Source: Incurvaria masculella (lineage: Eukaryota > Arthropoda > Insecta > Lepidoptera > Incurvariidae). From it: a DNA stretch of 64,000 bases. Both the position numbers and the translations under genes were made by a program. The stretch's first letter is position 1. Every line of letters begins with the position of its first letter. The notes below the pieces were generated by a model. The model searched no databases. It worked only from the letters and a program-made list of their open reading frames with translations, and was not told the origin of the DNA. Shown here piece after piece: positions 56,466 to 64,000 of the stretch. The DNA is taken from positions 8,633,001 through 8,697,000 of the forward strand of contig OX335656.1 in NCBI GenBank assembly GCA_946894095.1. Reading direction: 5' to 3'.

Positions 56466-56693
56466 TAGTTTTTTATGTAACTGGACATGGATGGCTAAAC
56501 CAAACTGACCGTCAGATATTAGTCTAACTTACCAAATGGAAACTAGGTGCCATGCCAGGACCTTCCTTATATTGCTCGGCTACATTGAACTGGATGGAAA
56601 ACACGGACAATTTTCATTGCCGCTTCATCGTTCATTCAATGCGATGTTACCAACCCGGGCGAGATTAACCCTACCACATAGTAAGTTAAGTGG
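56466..56693 (+). repeat. PHSRGRG repeat family, copy 5
   Basis: It runs from TAACTGGACATGGATGGCTA to CCTACCACATAGTAAG. One frame reads YIELDGKHGQF and ends in LTLPHS, again the family peptide, but it is not open throughout. Confidence 0.55.
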
Positions 56694-56822
56694 AATCTGA
56701 ACCACGGCCAGCCTCCACGGTTGAAAACTAGTCACCCATCCAGAACCTAACCGTGCTCAGAGGTGCTTCCCCAGCTAATCGAATCGCAAGGCGTCGCACA
56801 CTGAGCTACCGAGGCTGACAAC
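56694..56822 (-). mobile_element. SINE with tRNA-like head and 5S-like segment
   Basis: On the minus strand, GCCTCGGTAGCTCAGTGTGC resembles a polymerase III A box of a tRNA-derived head. Further on, CACGGTTAGGTTCTGGATGG then GTGAC resembles the internal control region of 5S rRNA. The block after it (AACCGTGGAGGCTGGC...GATTCCAC) is shared, diverged, with the 3' part of the H1 Helitrons. I treat it as a decayed SINE. Confidence 0.45.
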
Positions 56823-57857
56823 AGCTATTTAACTCAAGTTATGTCTATATCTTTCTAAACGGTTAAAGCTTTGCCCGTTCTCGGTATCCATACCTACGGA
56901 GCCTCCACGCCACAATCAGGCTGCGAAGATTGCGGCAGGGCCCACGCCTGACATCCGGCGCCCTTCGAGCACTTAACACCACCTGCGACGGAACATTCCG
57001 GACGCCACACGTCCGCATCAAGTGCCGCGACCGAGTCGCCAGATGCCTCCTTCTCCCAACATCTAGGGCTGTGCAGCATGTCTCGGTGAATGTACGAATC
57101 CACTTCGCTGACATGTGTTCAGCATATCGTTGTTATACATACCGAGATAGTTGTTGAAACTACCGAAGTTTCACGGTTCGGCTCCGGTCGATCTCGTTTT
57201 GAACATTCACCCGAGCGGAGCTCGATAAAATGTGATACATTTTTTTTTTATGGAATACATACATATTTTTCTCAGAATGACTTTTTGTTTATTTATACAA
57301 CTAAACTTCATATTTAATCACTCACTTGCATGTGATATATATGTAGAATTGACCGTGAAGCAAGGACAGATTAGTTAAAGAAAGGAGGCCTTAAGAATAT
57401 AGTGCAAGGCTGGACAACTAAGGCTTGGCTTTTACAGCTTTCTTCATCATATTTTTTGAAAAAAAAAACTACATATTTGCTTATTACGAAAATATATATT
57501 TTACTCGCTTGCCTGTTCACTCGGCTAATTAATTTACCATGGTAAACCGCAATTATATAGTTCATAACTGAGAATTGCAGTACCGCCCTTCCGTCTGCTT
57601 CTTATTAATCTCTCGTAAAAAATTGTGATTATTATACCAAATCATTAATATCCAAGACGCTAAAAAACTTAAGCAAAACTGAGATTCACATAAATTCCGA
57701 GCAAGAACTGGCTCCTACGAATAACGTAACCAAACAGCTCATCGCAGAGATCTAGCTAGAGCACTCTAGCCGCTTCCTTCCTCCGCCGCCGCCATCACCG
57801 CGTCTAATTATCTCACATATTTACATGCATTTGCATGAGACACATACTTATCACAAA
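56823..57857. other. Unassigned spacer
   Basis: A moderately GC-rich 56890-57115 has ORFs open on both strands without a known motif. It may be a LINE remnant. The rest is AT-rich with no signal. Confidence 0.3.
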
Positions 57858-58095
57858 CTAAGTGCGGAGTGCACAACAGCAAACTAAGGGCCGAGTGCAC
57901 GAAAGGACAAAAAATCAAAATCAACGTCAACGTACGATTAAACACGTCACTTTGTATGGACAGTATGGAAGGAATTATATGCGGTTCACTAAAAGTGACG
58001 TGTTTGAACATTGATTAACTCGGCCGTCTCTTCGTGCAACCGGGGCTAAGTGCGGGGTGCACAACCGCAAACCAAGTGCGGAGTGCACAGCCACT
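57858..58095 (+). repeat. 25-bp tandem repeat interrupted by MITE
   Basis: Units AAGTGCGGAGTGCACAACAG, AAGTGCGGGGTGCACAACCG and AAGTGCGGAGTGCACAGCC lie at about 57860, 58048 and 58073. The m5 monomer sits after the first unit. Confidence 0.75.
57888..58046. mobile_element. TAA-type MITE m5, monomer
   Basis: Ends GGGCCGAGTGCACGAAAGG and (complement) GCCCCGGTTGCACGAAGAG are imperfect inverted repeats. TAA is duplicated at 57885-57887 and 58047-58049. The interior AAACACGTCACTT...AGTGACGTGTTTGAACA is itself partly self-complementary. Confidence 0.8.
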
Positions 58096-58256
58096 GGTTA
58101 AAAATAAATCACCGATTGAACACGTCACTTCTTGTGGGTTTGGGACGTATGGCGTCAAAATAATACAAACACAATCTTTTTAATACATTTGTTATTTTCT
58201 TCAGAATTCCGACTTTGGGTGGTTATTTTTCTTATAAACTAAAAATAATACGTTAA

Positions 58257-58647
58257 GGGCGTGATAACACCCGATTGCATTCAGCTCCATAAGAGTGTAA
58301 ATGAAACCATATTTTATTATTTTTAAAAATAAGTACTACTTATTTTGGAATTTGAAAAATATGAAAGATTGGTGCTCTAGCTATATTTCAAACTTACAGT
58401 GGTAACTATGTAACGCTCGAATTCTGTGTTCAAACTTTTTTTATGATAGTTTATGAATATTGGTCTATTTTGAGAATCAAAAGCACCAGAGAGATATAGT
58501 TATATCTTTATATTATAGTTAGACCATCAATCTACATATTAACTTTTTTGATTATCGATACGTATCCGTTGTCTTAATTTTGAATTCATCAAATTTTATT
58601 TTACTTCTACCGTATTAAACTGAACACAATCAGCTCATATCACGCCC
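58257..58647 (+). mobile_element. TTAA MITE family m2, copy 3 (intact)
   Basis: GGGCGTGATA and TATCACGCCC are perfect inverted ends, with TTAA at 58253-58256 and 58648-58651. Inner blocks TTGCATTCAGCTCCATAAG and ACTGAACACAATCAGCTC are also inverted. There is no transposase. Confidence 0.85.
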
Positions 58648-58651
58648 TTAA

Positions 58652-59333
58652 TACGAACATAGATTTTCGATGCATTTTTAATGGTGAAACAAGAATTTGA
58701 ACAAGATTTCCACGCAATTTATATAACAATATTAATTAGATACATTGACAAAACAAAGTATATGTGCGAACACCTAAGTTATGATTATCGCTGCGCTAAG
58801 AGTGATGATGAGAGGTCACCTTCTATTCATAGTAGGTACACAAACTACATACCTAGGGTATCGTGAAGTTCTTGGAATTATGTTCTTTGGTGGCACCGAG
58901 TCATGGTAAACGATAAAATTCCCTACAAGTAACAGCAGCAAGTTAACATGAGCTTACATGCGACGAGGGTTGATACGAGAAAGTGTCTGTTGAATTATGT
59001 ATGGTGTACGATCCTCTCCGCAGCTACGCAAGCCTCGTGCACATTCTATAATGTTAATGAGCTCCCTTCGAAATAGTGATTTATTCTGTTTTGTCACGAA
59101 ACTCGGCTATACAGAGTGAATTTTTCAAGGGTGCCTTTATGGCCAAATTCTAAACTATAAGAAACAGCGAAAACACACAAAAGAGTCATGGGGTCGATTT
59201 TGATAAAAAAATAAACTTCAAAGCGTTCGTTTTGTATTATTCGTTTTCTTTGAGGACTTTCCTGCAAACACGATTTTTGGAAAAACTTGACATTGTATGA
59301 ATCATTTTATGAATCACTCAGACTAAGGGCCGA
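58652..59333. other. Unassigned spacer
   Basis: Nothing recognisable beyond short chance ORFs. Confidence 0.35.
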
Positions 59334-59336
59334 TTT

Positions 59337-59562
59337 TTCAAAAGTCAGATAAACAGTTAGATAACTATTCGAAGACTTATTTACACCGCTACTTATCCTT
59401 CCGTGGTAGTAAGTCCATATTGTTATTAGCAAAATTTAACTTACCATTAGAATAATAGTGATAGGAAATATAATCATGCGGTATTAACTATCCGTCTTTT
59501 GGCTAAAATATATTTGTACTATCAGATTGTCAAGTGCTATCTAATGATTGAAAAATCGGCCC
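59337..59562. mobile_element. TAA-type MITE family m4, copy 2
   Basis: Perfect ends GGGCCGATTTTTCAA (59337-59351) and TTGAAAAATCGGCCC (59548-59562) are flanked by TAA on both sides (59334-59336 and 59563-59565). Confidence 0.85.
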
Positions 59563-60165
59563 TAATAAAAGTTGGGCATTTGAAAAACTTTGAAGTGCGG
59601 TCACTCCTACAATATAAGTGGTGAGAGTATAATGTTTTTATTTCATTTAATTTAGTAATCGAGTTTGCCGCTTGGAAACATTATTAATTTTGGCTATATA
59701 CCAATTACTATTAAATAAAACATGAGCGATTCGAGCAAATCAAGGAGGAATTCCCCCAGAATCGCTCATATATTCATTAATTGTAATTAATACAAAGCCG
59801 AAATAAAAAAAAAATCAAGCTCGACACTAGAGCATAGACTGGTGAACATAATAAAATTCAAATAATATACCCTCACCGTTTATGTTGTGGGAGTCAGCTT
59901 GAATTTAAATGGCAAGGATCAATTTTTATTCATCTAAATAATAAAATGTTTCCATGTCAAGTTTATCCGATAATCTTGCAAATAAGCGCTTATTATGTAA
60001 ACTAAAAATATAAAACGATAGCTTACCGGATACGGTCGTTCTAGGGTCTAGTAGGAACCCTCGGATGATAAACTCGTATTCACATGAAACGTATGTTACG
60101 TTTCCACTTCAAGTAGAGTTTAAGCTTGCTTATGATAACTAGTTTAACACAGTTTATAAGTAGGT
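59563..60165. other. Unassigned spacer
   Basis: It contains a loose inverted pair, ATGAGCGATTCGAGCAA and AGAATCGCTCAT, at about 59722-59770. No gene is seen. Confidence 0.4.
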
Positions 60166-60177
60166 AGCAATAATATT

Positions 60178-60295
60178 ATATATACGTCAGACAGCAGGTG
60201 ACAACTGGCGAAGAAAAACAGGAGACCGCACAACTTGGCAAAGTCTGGGGGAGGCCTACGTCCTGCAGTGGACAACAAAAGGCTGAAGAAGAAGA
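60178..60295 (+). mobile_element. RTE-type LINE 3' end with 12-bp TSD
   Basis: AGCAATAATATT is duplicated exactly at 60166-60177 and 60296-60307. The insert encodes NWRRKTGDRTTWQSLGEAYV and LQWTTKG, then a stop and a GAA-repeat tail. This is the conserved C-terminus of RTE-family endonuclease-reverse transcriptases, in which a SLGEAYVLQW-type stretch precedes the stop. Extreme 5' truncation left about 118 bp. Confidence 0.9.
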
Positions 60296-60499
60296 AGCAA
60301 TAATATTCATTGTAAAACTTTAAGTAGACGTATCTGCGAGCAAATTAAAATGTAATAGAACTTCTGGAGCCGACGTTGCTATGGAGAGGGGTTTTATTAA
60401 TTATTTTCACCTCTATGCAGTAAAAGCATTATTTGTTTCTGGTTATTCCGTAAGTTGTTCTTGGTTCAAAGTAACTTTATACCAAGCTACGAATAATGA

Positions 60500-60890
60500 A
60501 TGAACTTATGTCCTTGGACTCTGACGGTCGCCGTTGTTCAGAAGTTAAAAGTTGCCCAGAGAGCAATGGAGCGAGCCATGATGGGAATATCGCTACGGGA
60601 TATGGTGCGTAACGAGGCAATCCGCCGACGTACCATAGTAGTCGATATTGGACACCGGGTGGCAGTGGGCTGGTCACGTCAGCCGAAGAGACGACGACCG
60701 TTGGAGTAACCGTGTCCTACGCTGGCGGTCGTGGGCAGGAAAACGGAGTGTGGGAAGACCACTCGCCAAGTGGGACGACGACATCAATCGCGTCGACGGA
60801 AAGCAGTGGTTCCGTACCACTGAGGGCCGAGAGGACTGGAGAATAATTGGATAGGCGTATGCAGGCGTAGCAGTGAACGCAAATATGCTG
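60500..60890 (+). pseudogene. RTE-type LINE reverse-transcriptase C-terminus, frameshifted
   Basis: Frame one (60500-60665) encodes KLKVAQRAMERAMMGISLRD and DMVRNEAIRRRT. After a frameshift near 60665, frame two (60648-60854) encodes WAGHVSRRDDDRW and GKRSVGRPLAKWDDDINRV. This is the standard RTE C-terminal order (QRAMER, then WAGH, then GRPxxRWxDDI). It is truncated at both ends. Confidence 0.8.
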
Positions 60891-60924
60891 ACGACTTATG
60901 TGCTAGAAAATTTCACTTATTTCG

Positions 60925-61195
60925 AAATCAAACTGGATATGGATGCCTATTACCACCCCTCGTGATATTAGCCTAACACACTGCATTCCCGAAATAATAA
61001 CTACCATACCAGGGCCTTGCCGTTACGAGCACGGCTACATTGAATTGGGTGGAAAACAAGGACCTTTTTTCATTTCCGTTTCCATATTTTCACCCAAGGC
61101 GACGATGCCAACTCGGGAAGGTTTAACCCTGCCACATAGCAGGGGAAGGGGACCTATCGTTTAAAATGGATTTCGAACCACGGGATAGCTCGCAT
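60925..61195 (+). repeat. PHSRGRG repeat family, copy 6 (with conserved frame)
   Basis: From CAAACTGGATATGGATGCCT to AACCACGGGATAGCTCGCAT. An ATG-started frame of 73 codons (60943-61164) contains RYEHGYIELGGKQGPFF and LPHSRGRGPIV, matching the minus-strand frame at 38744-38959. Confidence 0.5.
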
Positions 61196-62340
61196 TTGTA
61201 ACGAAAGGAAGGTACAGAAAGTGGGCATGAACGGGGCCGCCATTTGAATCCATGTCATCTGGCATGGAAGGCAAGTCCTCACGCCCCCGAGCTAGGAACC
61301 ATTCAAACTAGATTGATAGCAGTGTTACCAACTTACGAACTATATTAAATTAGTTATCATTCGCACGCTCGAACTATACTTGAAGTAGAGACATTACATA
61401 CAGTTCATGAGAATACGGGTTCGCAATAGTACCAGTACCTACATATTGCGGCGGTGTAAGCGGCGCGGCCGTAGCTGCTACCCCGGACTCACGTAGCCAC
61501 TTATCCACAAACTACGTGATCCGGTAACTGGAGAGTTCTGGCTGCACAACTTTACTGTACTTGTGGTGTAGGATACGAGACAACGGCTGCTCCTTTACAT
61601 GCAACCATCTCATTGTAAACGTGCTGTGAGTTTTGAAATTGATTTTATAAAGTTACATTTATGATTTGTGATCAAATCACCTCTTTTTGATTGTAAAGTT
61701 GGTAAAATAATTGGTTGTGCGTGAGGAAGTGTGGTAGCTGTATAGCTCGACTGATGTAAGTTGAGGTCACGCACACCTCTATTTTTATTTTATTTTGCCA
61801 GTTTTTAGCAAACTTGACAAAGTGTGGTGACAACGAGGACACGTGGCTGTCAAATGTCCTTAACACCACATTTTTTTAAAAAAATTTTTTTTTTTAAGCA
61901 AGCAACTGTGTTTGAGAAATGTATTAATGTTTGTGCCGTGATCGCCTCAACTTAAATCAATTCAGCTATATCTGTGAGCTTAGTAATAGTCTAAGCCTGT
62001 GAGATCCCTTCGATGCTCTCCTCCACGTCACATTACGTTATCGCAGCCGTGTTGAGGGGTGGTATTGGTGGGTTTCGCTTGGTAAGTAGACGAATGGAAG
62101 ACCGCCTTGCGTCTGCGCAAGAGTGTTTTTTGGTGATCGCGCCGCTGCATACTAACACAATGCACACACTGATAGCGTTCATGGAAACAAGCCCGTTTGA
62201 GGTATCGGAATGCTAGCCGCGACACCGACCGCGTCAATGACAGACTTCACTCTCGCCGCTGGCGCTCAAATCGCCGCTTCCGTCATGATGTTGCCAAATC
62301 TCGTGGGGATGCTTCAGAACAGAAAATAAAAAATACCGTC
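61196..62340. other. Unassigned spacer
   Basis: A short inverted repeat TCACGTAG...CTACGTGA at about 61489-61521 and opposed ORFs at 62013-62237 are the only features. Neither supports a gene. Confidence 0.35.
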
Positions 62341-62344
62341 AATT

Positions 62345-62470
62345 GGAGTTACTGCGACATCTACATTTGAAATATTGTAATAAGCTGAAACTCAAATTAA
62401 TGAGATAACAGTAACTTCGTAATACATAAAATTCAAAAAACCGTATTTGACTTAAGTCTATCCGTCTTTT
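62345..62470. repeat. Solo arm related to the foldback at 32611-33499
   Basis: GCGACATCTACATTTGAAAT and AACTCAAATTAATGAGATAA-type blocks appear side by side. In the 33-kb foldback they are the outer arm and the sequence just beyond it, so this could be the unfolded (single-arm) form of that repeat. Confidence 0.5.
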
Positions 62471-63139
62471 TCACCGCGCACTTCCAAGTCTCAAACAGTA
62501 ATTAATGACATGACATGAACACCGAGATAAAATTAAGCGGCTCATTTTCAAAATATAATGACAATAAATAATATCGCTGTTTATCCTGAAAGTAATGTTA
62601 TTACGGTATATTTAAAAACATAATATAAATACTCAGTAGCCATTTAAAGAGTGTAAGGGTAGGTCAGCAACAGGGAACAATACTACAAGAAAGTTAATCC
62701 TAATTTCCACTCCAAAGGCCGGGCGTGGTAGGGGGTGGGGTTAGGGCAGGGGAGGGTGTAGCGCGTGGGAAGGACGCAGCAGCCGCTAACTTCCAGTCGG
62801 GACAGCGCTAAATTAACTGTGAAAATACCGGGAGTTAACCCGCGAGTTATTAACTCGATCAACGGCCAGCTAATCAGACGTCGACCGCGCGGAACGTGCA
62901 TTCGCTCACCTCGGCCCAACCGTCACTCTCATACATATGGAAACGACTCTTAGGGTAAATAAGACCTAGGCGAACCTATTTTTTTCCAGGCACTTAAGTA
63001 CACCTGACATAGCTGTTAAGTTGACGAAGGCTTTTACATCCGAAAAACATCAATACTCAATACTCAATATTTATAATGAAGGTTATTAGGTTAAGTAATT
63101 TACAATTAAAGACTTTTCGCATTGTGGGTTCTTGTTTAC
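62471..63139. other. Unassigned spacer
   Basis: A moderately GC-rich 62700-62940 has overlapping ORFs on both strands. No motif is recognised. Confidence 0.3.
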
Positions 63140-63415
63140 AAGTAGTTCTTAGTTCTTTGCCTTAGACCGTTCTACCAAAAATGTAAGTTTTGTCAATAGC
63201 ATTATTTAGGTATGAAATCATAATTGTATTATACTCGTATCATTAATGTAGACGAAAAAAAAAGATGAAAAAAAAACATAACTTAGACCAGTGAAGTTTC
63301 TTTGCGGGTTCTTCTTCACCGGTTGATATAATCCGCGGATCAATTAAATTGTGACATGACTTAGTGTAATTTGACTACCAAAAGTTGAATAAATCAATAA
63401 AATGAAATAAAAGTA
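63140..63415 (+). mobile_element. Retroposon 3' end, second copy
   Basis: Homologous to 23720-23960, with GTGAAGTTTCTTTGCGGGTT, ATCCGCGGATC, GTAATTTGACTACCAAAAG and an AATAAATCAATAAAATGAAA tail. No coding sequence. Confidence 0.6.
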
Positions 63416-64000
63416 CATAGCGGGGGCCCCACAGTAGTATAGTTGCCGACATTCGGACTGAATATGTCGAAGGATTTAGTTTGCACAGGGGTAAAAGTAG
63501 AAATGAAAGCAATATTTTGTGGTAGCATTTGATAGCAAAAATATCTACCCAAAGCCATTGAAACGGAAAGGACCCTTCCATTTTCATGCCCTAAGCTTAT
63601 GGCAAGATTCTGATTGGTTTTTAATATACAAAGCCTCCTATGCCAGGCCCTAAACTATGTAAGACGCGCCGAACCAGCGGGTTGTTTTCTCTTTGGACGC
63701 ATCGGCAACGCCCATGAACTTTCGAACGTTTTTGGTGGACGCGAAAAATTAAGGATTGACTTACCTAAATTGTTACTAAAGACAGCATAAAAAAGTATTC
63801 TGAGAACCTAAGTCCCCATTCAACATTTTAACTGAATGGACATAGGGTCTCTTCCACCAAGTACTGACTAGCTCAATCCTCACATTAAAGGGCCTTTCTT
63901 ACCGTCTGGCAATCGATACCTGTACAAGATAATCAGCACTTTAGTCGCCCTTTAAGTGTCGATTAAAATAAATCAGCTCTTATAAATTAATCGTCTTTTA
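63416..64000. other. Unassigned window end
   Basis: At about 63665-63745, a diverged match (GCCCATGAACTTTCGAACG) to the LINE C-terminal block seen at 55990 is visible. Nothing else is recognised. Confidence 0.35.

Noticed and set aside
56863..57157. Possible host exon (Arg-rich ORFs on both strands)
   Set aside because: Both strands are open because of local GC content, with no splice signals or known motif.

Overview
The window looks like AT-rich intergenic or intronic DNA from a lepidopteran insect (moth or butterfly). The evidence is a dense mix of repeat types characteristic of Lepidoptera: TC...CTAG Helitrons with a GGAT microsatellite, the GGGTTCCGTACC/CCGT repeat, TTAA- and TAA-flanked MITEs, and 5'-truncated CR1/Jockey-like and RTE-like LINEs. 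I found no convincing host protein-coding exon, rRNA or tRNA gene, and no CRISPR or bacterial gene organisation. Almost every long ORF that is real belongs to a transposable element.

Layout. 1-9.9 kb: dispersed repeats, one TATA-flanked TIR element (3907-4310), one TTAA MITE (m1), a 270-bp foldback, and a Helitron of family H1 (2517-3456). 9.95-11.28 kb: an H2 Helitron, followed by a CRE/E-box cluster at 11.65-11.91 kb that could be a host promoter. 14.3-17.4 kb: two abutting H1 Helitrons, one carrying a nested H2 Helitron. 17.8-24.6 kb: three m1 MITEs, another H1 Helitron and two GGGTTCCGTACC repeats. 26.0-29.3 kb: a LINE with an intact 941-codon endonuclease/reverse transcriptase ORF and an (ATTC)n tail. 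29.5-37.3 kb: GC-rich islands, TTAA and TAA MITEs and a 0.9-kb foldback nested in a MITE. 37.4-41 kb: a long H1 Helitron with a captured reverse-transcriptase fragment, plus relatives of that fragment. 42.8-47.8 kb: a chain of three TTAA elements, the first interrupted by a tandemly duplicated, THAP-encoding P-element-like transposon. 48.07-52.64 kb: a complete Ty3/Gypsy LTR retrotransposon with identical LTRs and a 5-bp target duplication, its pol broken by one amber codon. 52.9-64 kb: LINE fragments (RTE and CR1-like), a palindromic MITE dimer, TAA MITEs and a tRNA/5S-like SINE.

The sequences record successive insertions rather than a functional pathway. Several empty/filled site comparisons inside the window give exact element borders: H2 inside H1, retroposons in one or the other copy of the P-like duplication, a MITE inside a 25-bp tandem repeat, and a foldback inside a TTAA MITE. 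Potentially active today are the LTR element (identical LTRs, although pol has a stop) and possibly the LINE ORF; everything else looks decayed or non-autonomous. Element names such as m1, m2, m3, H1 and H2 are mine.
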